A DNA stretch of 64,000 nt, from NCBI GenBank assembly GCA_028455995.1, contig JABELC010000006.1, forward strand, positions 1,550,001 through 1,614,000, written 5' to 3'. Each line of letters opens with the position of its first letter. Within the stretch, counting starts at the first letter, position 1. This document shows, one piece after another, positions 53,012 through 64,000 of the stretch. The notes beneath the pieces are model-generated. The model searched no databases and was not told the DNA's origin. It saw nothing but the letters and a program-made list of their open reading frames with translations. A program made the position numbers and the translations under genes. The DNA is from Scleromitrula shiraiana (lineage: Eukaryota; Ascomycota; Leotiomycetes; Helotiales; Sclerotiniaceae).

Positions 53012-55600
53012 ATGTCGACTCCACAAAGTAATATTCGCGTTTTCATACAATGGAAAGAGCAGACTATATTCGCTGGTGAGGATATAGAGTGTCAGATTAC
53101 CTTCAAAAATGTTGCGACAACTCCAGTGTCATCGAAACCCTCACTACATTCACGAGCTTCCAATGGCTTTATGCAATCTCCCGAAAGGCACAGGAAACCT
53201 CCGTCGCAAATTAAGAATACCATCTTGAGTCCTCGTTCTGTTATACCAGATAGAAGTCATCGACCTTCCCTTTCATTAACAGCCCCACCCGAATCTGTAA
53301 ATTCGAAACAATCAGAGCCATGGAATCGGGGTGCGTCAAGACCGGGAAGAGCTGGGGATGGTCACAAACGCTCTGTGTCTATAATATCAATGGGTGCTAG
53401 TGAAAGTGCTGCAGAAGATGTTGTCAGTCATGGAGCCGATAGGCCCCGGGCAGCGGGAAGAGGACATGGACGATCTGCGAGTCTGCAAATTGTCCCGAGA
53501 AGAAACGGGATCAATGGAGGACCTGCATCAGGTAAATCTCTTTGACTTTGCACGTAGAAGACTATACATTGATTTATTTTAGCACCCCTCAACGCTCGAA
53601 CACCAGCACCACCTCCATCTCTTCTCGGTTCCTCTTTTCCACCAAATCAATCCGTACCTAATACTCCAAGGCGGCATGCTGGCACAGGCACGAGTACTGG
53701 GCCAAATACTCCTGGGCCTGCGTCACATTTTCCTAGACGAAAAGATTCAACGCAATCGACACCGCTTGCTCCAAATTTTAAGTTCCCCGCATATACATCC
53801 CCTTCGGCAGACAGTCGACAAAACACACAGTTCGAGCCCGATCATACAAACTTTCGGCATCAAGACAGCAAGGGGTTACTCTCGCCAAGATCTAGAGATG
53901 ATGGTCCGAAATTTTCTGAACAAGTGACTCCTGCGTCTATAGCAAGGATTCTCTCACCTTCTAGCATTGGAGGAGGTACACCAAGAAGTAGCGGGGAATT
54001 CTACTCTCTAAGTAACAATTCTACCGAAACTCTTGCTTCTGAATATTTACCACCGCAACAAGGTAGAATGCCACCTTATGGTGGGCATCATGTTAAGCGC
54101 TCGTCCAACTTAGCTCCAACAAACAATCACAGACCACCGGAAACTCTGATGATGGGTTATGCTCAAATTCATGGATCCTTCACACTGGACCCATCATTGA
54201 TTAGTCAGGCACCATTCGAAGAAGTAAAACGAAAGGGGGCTGTTGGTGGACAGGGTGGTGGTGTGATAGGAGTTGAAACAAATAAGAGGGATAGTGGTCT
54301 TCTTCGAAACTTCGGTTGGGGAAGCATAGGGGAATCAATAGGGGGCCTTTTAGGAGGTGGAGAACTGAGCAGTATGAAAGATATGAGGGGAATGGTCAAC
54401 TCTCGGTCTATACCATTACTATCAACTCCTCAATCGATTTTATTCGTTGACTTACGACTAGCTCCAGGCGAGAGCAGAAGTTACAAATATTCTTTTAAAT
54501 TACCAAGAGGTCTACCCCCTAGTCACCGCGGAAAAGCTATAAAAATATCTTACAAGCTGGTCATTGGCACACAAAGACCTGGTGGAGCTAAAGAGCAACA
54601 AGTACGCTCTGTTGAAATACCGTTCCGGATTCTCGGGAGTGTAAACTCATATGGTGAGCTTCTGGGGCATGATCTCATGCTACCTCATATATTACTTCGC
54701 GATCACGCTCGAATACAAACAATCGAAACTAAATCCAACGAGGGTTTAAACTCGTTAAAAAAGCTTGCTATAAGCACATCCAAATTACAGAAACCAGATG
54801 ATTCAAGTCTTGGTGACTTTCTGGCTTACGTAGATGAATTACTTACAAAGCCCCGAAGGAATTCCAGCTTTGGATTACTATCACCCACCGAGCCCATAGG
54901 ATCCCGCCGTCAATCCATCATCGACGAACCCGCCACCGCCAAAGAAGCCATTGACATGGCCATCCTCCGCAGCAACATGGCAGGCGAATCCCAACAAAGC
55001 GCCAACCGCTTCGAGATTGCCCGCAGCGGCAAACGAGTCGCAGTAGTGATGCTCGCGCGGCCCGCCTACCGTCTCGGCGAAACTATCACCGCTGCCATCG
55101 ATTTCACAGATGCTGATATCCCCTGCTATGCTATCCATGCTGCGCTGGAAACGTCGGAGAAGGTAGATCATTCGATTGCGCTGAGATCTGAAGCTAGCAT
55201 CTTTCGCGTCACGAGACGCGTTCATGTCTCGCATTCTGAATCGACGCTTTTTGCGCGACGGATCGTTTTTTCGCCTACGATTCCTGTAACTGCGACACCA
55301 GAATTTATCACTAGTGGTGTTAGTCTGGATTGGCGCATTCGGCTTGAGTTTGTGACGCCGAGGTTATCAACAGGGGATGGGGTGGGTCTGGATGGGGAGG
55401 TGGTGGGCTTGAATAGGGAGACGGAGTTGTTGGAGGAGTATTCGAGTGATGAGAGGGGGGTTGTTTGGGCGGCGGTGCAGGGATTGGAGTGTGAGAGTTT
55501 TGAGGTCGCGGTGCCGATTCGGGTTTATGGGGCGTTGGTGGGGGGTTCGTCGTCGGATAAGGAGAGGGAGGATTTGGAGAGTGCAGGGTTGTGTGTTTAA
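53012..55600 (+). CDS. RGP1: Rgp1, subunit of the Ric1-Rgp1 Ypt6/Rab6 exchange factor
   Basis: Partner of Ric1; the pair activates the Golgi Rab Ypt6 for endosome-to-Golgi traffic. Two exons, 53012-53531 and 53583-55600, 2538 nt, 845 residues. The arrestin-like N-terminus is visible (NIRVFIQWKEQTIFAGEDIECQ, trimmed here) and is followed by a roughly 250-residue Ser/Pro-rich disordered insertion spanning the exon junction. The Rgp1 core resumes at YAQIHGSFTLDPSLI, then SILFVDLRLAPGESRSYKYS, LPPSHRGKAIKISYKLVIG and VEIPFRILGSVNSYG. A second beta-rich half follows (FEIARSGKRVAVVMLARPAY, YAIHAALETSEKV). The disordered insertion makes it longer than yeast Rgp1 (about 660 residues), as is usual in filamentous fungi. 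Codon usage becomes G/C-rich in the last 700 nt. Confidence 0.9.
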
Positions 55601-57726
55601 TGGAGATGCCCGGGGGGAGGGTTTTGACAATGTACTTACTTACTTTTACTGTAATGACGTTATGTTACGTTGTGTTATGTTATTTGGTTGAAGGGATATT
55701 GGGGAGGGAGGGGTGAGGAGGCTTGGATAGATGGGTGTATGGAAGGAAGGAAGGAAGGAAGGAAAGAACGAAAGAAAAGTAAATGAATGTTACATGATCA
55801 GATAGAATAGGCTAGGATAGGAAAAGAAAAGAAATTAAATTAAATTAAATCAGATTAGATAGTATAGATGCATCATGCTGCTGCTGATGATAATGATGAC
55901 GATCGTGTTTATAAACGAATATCCATCACTATACAATAAATACTCTTCAATGAATCATCAAATCATAATATAGATATCCAAACCCAAGTACTACATATAT
56001 TAGTAAGTGAACATAATGACAATATCCCTCCCCTCTGCTCTCGTAGGTCGATAGATAAATAGATGGCAAGTAGACGAACGAATAGCTACACGAGAAGAGA
56101 AAATCGCCGACTTTCTCCACGAACACAAGATACAAGGCACATACATATTATATACTCTATATGCAATGTAATGTATGCAATGTATGCAATGTATGTAGCA
56201 CAAGAAGAGCAGAGATGGGATAAAAATCAGATCAATAAATAATTAAACACTTTTGAATCGATATAGCTATCTTACATCCATCCATCCATCCATCCATCCA
56301 TCCATCCATTCCCTCCATTTCATCAATCCATACCAGTCCAGTCAGTGCAAAGCAAGAAACCATTCTGATCCTCCCATCCATCCATTCTCCCATTCTCCCA
56401 TCCGTCAATATTCTCGTATTAACCTCCATCCAGTACAAAGTCCAGTAAGCAACTAAAAGAGCAGAAGATGAGAGGCAAGGAAACAAAAGCAAAGGAAAGT
56501 AAAAGGGGGGGGGGAAAGTAAGCTAGACGTCCATTTCCATTTCCATTTCCATTTCCAAGCGAAGAAGCAGCAACGACAAGTAGAAAGAAGCAAGAAGCAA
56601 GAAGCAGAAGCAAAAGTAAGAAGCGAGTAAGCGGGCGATTAATCGAGCTACCGAGCGAGCAGTGTATCGGTAAGTACCATTTGTATCACATCACTGTGTG
56701 TTGCTTAGTGTTGTGTTTGTAGTCAAGCACGAGCATGCATGCAATGAATGTTCCAGGTTATCATACCCGCCACCCGCCACCCATCACCCATTAACGAGAC
56801 ACACGAATGAACGAATGAGACCAAACCGACCCAGAGTAAAGGATCATCGAACAGAGAGTTGAATTTGACTTGCAAGCCCGAACTAATAAATTCGTCACCA
56901 TCACCATCACCATCATCATCGGCAAAGTGATAGACAGATATATCAAATCGAATCAGATCAAATCATATCATATGAAGAACGAAATGATATATGTATGATA
57001 TGTAAACCTAAGGTGAAGAAGAGTGAAGTTTCATGCATGAACATCAGATATTTGTAATGCAAGTTGCAACAAGCGCGCAAGCAAGTAAGCAAGTAGGCGA
57101 ATATGTTTCTTTTTTCCTGTTTATCCGAAGTGTGTGTCCAAAATATACCTAGGTAGGATAGGTTGCATGTAACATCAACATCAACATCAACGGCAAAGTA
57201 GAGTAGAGTAGAAGTGTCAGATAAATGCAAGTGAGCACAGAAACTAGACGATTGCATCTCATCATCTACTAATAGGTTTTCTTGTGTCGAGAAGGTCATG
57301 ATTTTGATGTTTTTTTTCTTTTTTTTTCTTTTTGTCCTGCTGGATATAATGTATTCGAAATGCATGCATTCTTAAAATTCGTGAGAGAGAGAGAGAGAGA
57401 AGATAAAAGAAACGATCCAGAGATAGGGTTAGAATGAATGGTCCTGGGAGGATAATTCTGAACGAACTGCATGATTGATCAAGTCATTGAAATTAAAATA
57501 CCAATATCATATCATGCCAGGAATATAGATAGTAGTAGTGTTTCTCGGTTTCATCGTTCAAATCATGTAATGTGTGCAGTGCAAGCATATCATATCGATA
57601 GAAAATTTGAATCGACAAGTCAAGGTCTCAGCTCAGCGTATGTTATGTATGCAAGTCATGCGAGTCATGCAGTGTCAAGTTGTCGAAGCAGGTAATCCTA
57701 CGGCTGGAAATATCACTCTCGTCAAG
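55601..57726. other. Convergent region with simple repeats, RGP1 / KH-protein gene
   Basis: About 2.1 kb without a supported gene. Repeats include GGAA (55741-55765), AAATT (55830-55848), TGCAATGTA (56160-56195), CATC (about 56276-56309), CCATTT (about 56533-56557), CACCAT (56896-56918) and GA (57384-57402). Both 3' UTRs lie here. Frames in this stretch come from the repeats. Confidence 0.7.
56276..56309. repeat. (CATC)n tetranucleotide repeat
   Basis: About eight copies of CATC in the intergenic region downstream of RGP1. Confidence 0.8.
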
Positions 57727-59572
57727 CTACGATGTTCCGGGTGGTTTGGACGGATCACTCTGGCCTTGTGCACCTTGTGCGGCCATTGCCTGGTACCAAA
57801 GCTGGGCATAATTCGCATATCCACCATCTAATTTCGTTAGGCATGTCCAGAAAATTATTGAATGGTATAAACTCACAAGGTGCGTATGGGTCTTCTCCGC
57901 CACCTGGGGCTACTTGCTGTCCTTGAGGTTGTGCATATGAAGGTTGAGCATAGGAACGATCCCCATAATCATTTTGAGGGCCGCGATTACGACCACCACC
58001 ACCGCCCCCACCGTTGTTGTTCTTCTGTTGCTTTTGTCAAAGTTAGCAAATGACACGAGTTTGGCGGACGATTCAACTTACAACAGCATCAACTTTGTCC
58101 TCGATGGCTCGTTTCGCGGCCATGATAGCTTGTTGGGATCCAACAAGACCTATTTCACGTTCGACCTCACCTGGTCCTGATGATTGCGTCACATTGATCT
58201 TACAACCAGTTGTGTTTTGCATATCTTTAATCGTTTCTCCACCTTTGCCGATAATCATACCTACTGCTTCGGAAGGCACGAAGATAGAATCGTTGATTTT
58301 ATCTCCTCCTCCACCGCCACCATTACCTCCATAACCTCCACCATAACCTGCATCACGGCCTTGATCTCTTTGAGCCGGAGCGCGTTCTTTGGGTGCACTC
58401 TTGCTGTCACTCTCTACAATCTCCATAATCAAATCCTTGGCACGAGCAGCAGCCTCGCGAGAGCCTATGAGATTCACAGGTCGCAGTCCGTTGACACTCT
58501 TTTGTTCTCCTACGATATTGACGTGGCAACCACTTCGTTCTTGTAAATCTCTGATCGTCTCCCCACCGCGACCAATGATAAGCCCGACCGTCCTATCTGG
58601 AACCATAATCTGCATACTATCTTCGCCATCTCTCAAAGCCGGTTGATGCGAGGATGCTCGATCGTTATTCTGCGAATTCTTTTGAGGGCGCTCGGTTGCA
58701 GAACGCGCTCCAGCTCCACCAGCTCCTAATCCACTATCATCAATGATACGAGTTATTTCGGCTTTGGCATCTGCTCTTGCAGCTCGAGGACCAGTAATTT
58801 TACACGTGCGATATGGGCCGGTCTCATCAGGGCCTGTAATAAATTGTACCCTACATCCGGTTTCCGATTCCACTCTTCTTAAGTTTTCGCCCTGTCGCCC
58901 AATGATTAAGCCTACAAGATTTGATTCAATTGAAATAGACTCCATGTTGTCATCCCCGCCCCGTATTGGTGAACGCTCACGAGCATACCCGCTCATACCG
59001 CCGTGTTGAGTTGGTGAGAATGTGCCAGGAGGGCCTCTTCCTCGTAGTCCAGGTGAGAACGATCTCTCACGATATTCTCTTCCAGGTGGAGCGCCTCTCC
59101 TTTCATCTCTGTATGGGTTAAAGTTATCGCGAAAAGCATCACGACGAGCCGGTTGTGGTGATCGAGATCGAGATCTTGGACTATATGGCCTGCCGGTAGT
59201 CATTCGAGGGTCTGGTCCTCCATAAGAGGGGACTCTATCGTATGCAACACCCTTTTCTGCAGCAATGGCCTTCGCCTTTGCAATAGCATCTGCAATGCTA
59301 ACAGTTCCTGAGCTTACAGGTTTGATGGAACTGAGATCAACGCTTCCCGAGTTTGTTGGCTGAGGTAGAGGATATCCGCTTGGGGCTCCATAAGGGTTCT
59401 GCTGTGGTGGTGGTTGTTGATATGTAGGCTGTTGGTTCTGCGGAGGGGTTGCAGCTGGTCGTTGCGCAGCTGAAATATAATTAGCAATGTGAGTTAATCA
59501 ATCAGAATTGTTACAGGTTTCATTACCCAAAGCAGCCAAAATAGATGTGATACTAGGTTGTGGATCGGCCAT
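57727..59572 (-). CDS. Triple KH-domain RNA-binding protein (FUBP/KSRP-like)
   Basis: Single-stranded nucleic-acid binder, probably in splicing or mRNA control. Exons 59572-59527, 59469-58082, 58030-57877 and 57827-57727, 1689 nt, 562 residues. The N-terminus is Gln/Pro-rich, followed by an Arg/Ser/Gly-rich stretch with RS dipeptides (SPRSRSRSPQPARR). The three KH domains each carry a GxxG loop: IIGRQGENL, IIGRGGETI and IIGKGGETI. The linker before KH3 and the tail after it are Gly-rich. The C-terminus holds a Tyr/Gln repeat (SYAQPSYAQPQ) and ends with YANYAQLWYQAMAAQ, which resembles the Tyr/Trp-rich C-terminal motif of far-upstream-element-binding proteins. No RRM or helicase part is seen. 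The domain call is firm; the RNA targets are unknown. Confidence 0.93.
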
Positions 59573-61449
59573 GGTTTTTCACTTTGCTTTTTCTTCTCTC
59601 AAGCTCAAGAAAATGAAACAAAAGGAAATGGTCGAGTTTATTCGTGATGTTCAATACAAGTGTTTCTAGAGGTTTGAAATATAATGCGCGACAAAAGATC
59701 AATAGCTTTAATAAATTGTTTGCGATTCAAAACGATGGTAGAATGTTGAGAATAGTTTGAATTTCACAGAGCAATATATTTTTTTAAACAAAACTCCAAA
59801 AGCAAGCAATAGCAATCGCAGTTGACCGGATTTGAATTAGCGTCTCTTAGCGTAACCAGATATGCCCAAATAAATTAGGTAAGACAATGCATAAATCACA
59901 GACTTAGAGTTCATAAAGTTATACAAAGTTATACAAAGTTATACCGAATTATACCGAATTATACCCAACAAAGCTGGACTAAATTGGGGGTGACTTATTT
60001 ATTAATTTCACTACTCGAGTAATAATAATAATAATTGCACTTCACTTCAACTTAACATACATTTTCAATCGCAATTATTTAATAATTCAATTCACCTTAT
60101 TAATCTCATTCTCTCATTCTAACTTCACTTCGAGACAATACACAAATGGATGACAGGCATTTCATATAGATTTATTATTATAATTACTCAAAATAATAAA
60201 ACTCTTGATGATCTCATAAATAGTCTAAGAATGAATGTATCCTATTTATTATTAGCTGAAAACCTGGATTGAACTGTACAGCCAGGATATCAGTATGAAG
60301 GAGAGAATCAAGATATCTCGGGCATCTACATCTACATCTACATCTACATCTACATCTACATAGTACATACAATAGTTGGTGGCTCCTATTCAAGACCTCT
60401 TATACAATCTTCAGTTCTTATATAATGCCTATAGATGAAGATTTACAAAGAATTATATTCGTACGTCTTATGCATTACATGGTTGATTATATAGGATGTT
60501 GTATAAACTCATGTTAATACCATACGATTAGGTACGTATCTTCTCTCAAAATCAAATATAATACAATTCTGACAATAGACTCATCTCAAGTATCATCAAT
60601 AATGCTTGGAACATTTAGATGCATGAGGTAGATTCCACCAAGGAAGTAATCCAAAAGCCTTGATATCTTTTATACATTTCTATCATTCATTATTCGCCCT
60701 TCTTATGCTTCTTACCTTCTTATTGGAGTCAATACTATATCATATGCAACCAAAAGAGCATGTAGTATGTAGTATGATATAGTGTTTGATATGTTGGATA
60801 TGTTGGATAGATATTTCTTATCGTCTTGGAATAGTTTAGTTTTGTTTGGAGTCTTTATGAGCTATTTGGTATGTTGTATTATATCGTAAATATTCATTCA
60901 AACTTCAGATAAAAGGTAGATCAAACAATATCAAACAGGACTTCTGTGGTATATGCACATCTTCTTGGTATATGAAGATGTGTTTGATAGAATGCAAACA
61001 ATGTTCAAAGCTTCGAATTGAACAGTTGAATTTCATGCCTACTATGTAGTAACAAAGGAAGGAATGATATTCTTGATTAACTAGGAAAGATGGTCAGTAA
61101 AGTCACATTTGTAATCTCTCTCTTACTTTTACCTCTACATGGCTTTCATCTTCTTCCTCGTCAAGTATACAAATAATTTAGTAGGTAGATTGTTTGCTTG
61201 AAGAATTATATAACCTAATGAAGATCAAGTGAATATATACTTATAATAAAACCATCCTCTTGAAGTTCGGATGCAAGGACGGCCGCTCATTCCGGAATTC
61301 GTAACTATCTAATAATATCTTCCATATAATTATCCTTCTTCTACCTACGTCTTCTTCTTGGTCTTCCATCTTCTTGTTGAGTACGATTTTCACTTTTTAA
61401 TACGACGTCAAAAAAACCACATTCAGGAAACAGCATCCTATATCTCATC
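59573..61449. other. AT-rich intergenic region
   Basis: About 1.9 kb between divergent genes. It carries short tandem repeats of ACAAAGTTAT/ACCGAATTAT at about 59920-59966 and a (CTACAT)n tract at about 60327-60361. Composition is AT-rich but much less so than the left isochore. No supported gene. Confidence 0.65.
60327..60361. repeat. (CTACAT)n hexanucleotide repeat
   Basis: Six near-perfect 6-nt units, non-coding. Confidence 0.85.
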
Positions 61450-64000
61450 ATGGATATGGCTTCAATACCTGATGAGATCTTGCTTGATCTTGATGAGGAG
61501 GTAAGAAAAATTATTTTGATTGTTTGTTACTCTCCAATCTCATCTGCACGACGGTGAGGTTGTCTGTAAGCTCAGATGTTTACATACTCAACATCAGCCT
61601 CTTATGACAATATCGCTTAATGCATTGTTGGGGCATGTAGAGGTTCACTTCTAAGAAGTCGATTTTCATATAATCAAGGAATTAGAAAATAGAAGAAAAC
61701 TTGTGGACTTTATCACAATTTTATTTTGTTATAAGTGCTTCAGCTTGCTAACATTAAATAGATATCAAGAAAGCCAACAGGCACGGAAGATCTTCGTGGC
61801 CTCTGGGAAATACCTTTTGTTCCTCATAACGAAAATTTTGACTCATATTCTTCTCCTCTGTTACGACCTTCCGATAGACTCAACTCTACAAACCTCTCTG
61901 AAATTGACGATTCTTTTGTTGAAAATACAGAAAAATCAACCACAAGCTCAACAAATCAACCCAAATCAATCCAAGGATCTCGAGAGTAGTAAGTGCATAA
62001 GAATTTCCATTTTCATCATACTTCTCTGTTTTGGTTGGCCTTGCTCTATCATGTAAAAGCTAATTCCTCTATAGCCAAGACTTAGCATTGGTTCAGTCGT
62101 CAGCTAACGAAGACAACCAAGAGGATCCAGTACCTTCCAACATCTTACAAAAAGCGGGACTCTCTATACTTGATCTTTTCCCAGGCAATTCTTTCTACGA
62201 GCGACGACGAATTGGAGAATTTGGTCTTGAATCTTCATTGTTCCACATTCTTAATCCTTTAGGGTCCCTCGAGGAGCACGGCTTATATTCCTGCTTGATT
62301 CCTAAGAAGTACCGGTCACAACTAAAGTCTTCATCTGAAGATATGGCCCCAAAGAAATCCCACGCTTCATGGGTAGGTAGTAACAACTTATGGTTATACA
62401 GCCTTGCTAACACACGCAACAGGGCTTCCACACTGGTCTATGGTCAAAGGCATTAAGGCTTCATAATAAAAAGGTGTTTTGCAGATACCATGTTAAAACT
62501 AGGGATCTGAACGGAACTTGGTACGGCAGTAATAATTCACTTGTCGCGCACAATACTGCTTGGTCTCAAATCAAGGGTAAGTAGATCTTGGCTTCTATAG
62601 GATATCATTGCTAAATAGTACCAAGCCATCTTGAATCCATCCTGTGCCCACACGGTAGAAAGCCATTTCCAATTTGAGGCTTTGGCTGCAGATTTTTTTG
62701 ATGGCAAAGAAGTCCTGAATCCTGCTCATTATTCAAACCTGTCAGCAGACTGTAGTGCTCAAACCGGAAACATTGTTGAGGTTTCCGATGAAACTGCTAT
62801 CAAGGACAATATCACGACATCACAAAGTCTGCCAACAACAGACTCCGACTCTACTATGACCACTGCCTTCACGCCGGCAACTAGCGAAATAACCTCAACT
62901 GTTACGGATGGACTGTTGATACCAAAATCTTACAAGATCGAGTACTATGATGCTAGTGAACAATCGAGAATTAGGAATTCTATTCTTTACGGCGCCGATG
63001 AAACTTACGACGCAGGATTCAACACGGTCAATGTCTTTCTTATAGATTGCTTGCAAGCGAATGAGATTGAAGAGGCAATATGTGAGATTGAGAGACAAAA
63101 GTCTGTGGGTAGATCAGTCGTTACTACTGCCGAAGTTCATGATACGGAGTTCCGGCGCAATTCCAATTTTTTCTTACTCAACAAGAAATTGACGGCATGG
63201 GATAATTATTACAAAAAGTTGACTAAAGATCCATCCGAATATTGCAGTGCTCCAGTAACCGCATTACAAGAGGTCGTCAAGGAATTGAATATTAAGGGTA
63301 TGGGTGATAATTGGACTGTATATGAAGTCCGTTCCTACGCTACCGAAGAATCTCCCACCAGAAAGAGACTCGAGGAAGTTGCAGCTGTTGATACCATCGA
63401 AGAGCTAGATGAGCAGCCACAGGTTACACCAAACTATCCTGATCATCCATTGCCAACGGTAAAGTCGAAGCCAGAGCCTGTGATCAATAAGAAGAAGCCC
63501 AAGAAGAAGAGATATCCCAAGAAGATAGCTAAGCCTGAACAGAACGTAACCGAGGAATCCGAAGAGGACAATTTGGATCATAAAATTCAAGCAGTGCCCC
63601 CGAGTGAGAGCATTGTACCTGCAGATATTTCTATTGCTTCGGACCCACGTAACTATGACTTCACGGATTCTATCAACTCATTTGTTGATGATAGTAAATG
63701 GGAAGTGGTTAAGTCAAAGGTTCCATACAAAGTTAAATCGTTTCCAAGAAGCCAGGAACAATTTGCTCCATTGAACTCCCAGGTAACTAATTCTACTTCT
63801 GAAAACCTTACAGCATTTTCTAATTTGAATGTAGAATTCGCAGACTATGGCACAACAACTGACAGGAAACTATAGACAGGCTCAAATGCAAAGCTCTACT
63901 CAATTCCGCAGCTCTTCAAAAAAAGTCCACACTAGGCCGCTAAAACCAACAAACTCAAACATCAAATCTATTCAAACACAAAAGTCTTTGAATGAAACAG
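61450..64000 (+). CDS. Unrecognised multi-exon protein, runs off the right edge
   Basis: I do not recognise the family. Exons read by frame continuity: 61450-61500, 61762-61988, 62075-62372, 62423-62576, 62626-63782 and 63844 to beyond 64000. About 681 residues are in the window and the C-terminus is missing. It starts MDMASIPDEILLDLDEE. The middle (exons 3-5) is the most structured part, with LFPGNSFYERRRIGEFGLE, then WSKALRLHNKKVFCRYHV, NGTWYGSNNSLVAHNTAW and ESHFQFEALAADFF. Further on a Lys/Pro-rich stretch (KKKPKKKRYPKKIAKP) could be a nuclear localisation signal. The last part is Ser/Gln/Asn-rich and probably disordered. The stop at 63873-63875 is avoided by an intron (63783-63843) with GT..AG ends that keeps the frame open to the edge. 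The acceptor before 62626 (CCAAG) is the weakest junction. No signal peptide is seen. Confidence 0.6.

Overview
The window is nuclear DNA of a filamentous ascomycete. Genes carry short introns (about 45-260 nt) with GT..AG borders and CTAAC-like branch points. Intergenic DNA is rich in microsatellites, and an AT-rich block at the left bears the marks of repeat-induced point mutation (RIP). The Slt2-class MAP kinase, the 2EXR-domain genes and the AT-isochore structure fit Leotiomycetes, and Sclerotiniaceae (Botrytis/Sclerotinia/Monilinia) is my best guess. That placement is inference.

Layout. 1-9.7 kb is an extremely AT-rich, gene-free isochore. It holds one structurally complete but mutationally destroyed Ty1/copia retrotransposon (1682-7124) with 166-bp LTRs and a 5-bp target duplication. 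A possible older gag relic lies on the minus strand near 8.7-9.15 kb. 9.7-13.6 kb is normal-composition DNA without a recognisable gene, ending in a 39-copy AATC microsatellite. From 13.7 kb the window is an ordinary gene-dense euchromatic segment:
- TOM70 mitochondrial import receptor (-)
- aminodeoxychorismate lyase (+)
- Slt2/Mpk1-type cell-wall-integrity MAP kinase (-)
- an unrecognised protein (-)
- cytosolic tryptophanyl-tRNA synthetase (-)
- PRELI/Ups lipid-transfer protein (+)
- secreted S10 serine carboxypeptidase (-)
- seven-exon short-chain dehydrogenase (-)
- GH3 beta-glucosidase pseudogene (-)
- two 2EXR-domain genes (+), the second broken by one stop
- large GH63-like glycosidase (+)
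- ATP synthase OSCP subunit (+)
- MOB1 (-)
- RGP1 (+)
- triple-KH RNA-binding protein (-)
- an unrecognised gene running off the right edge (+)

The genes do not form a metabolic cluster. Most are conserved housekeeping genes: mitochondrial import, lipid and ATP functions (TOM70, PRELI, OSCP), translation (TrpRS), folate (ABZ2-like), signalling (MAPK, MOB1), Golgi traffic (RGP1) and RNA binding (KH). The accessory part is 30-42 kb, with a secreted peptidase, an SDR, a dead GH3 enzyme and a decaying 2EXR paralogue, and it is where recent gene loss is visible. I found no convincing new multi-gene system. The most informative signals are the transition-only divergence of the LTR pair, the five premature stops in the GH3 gene, the single-stop 2EXR gene and two unrecognised multi-exon proteins. 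Exon borders were read by hand from splice motifs and frame continuity. Each complete model sums to a whole number of codons.
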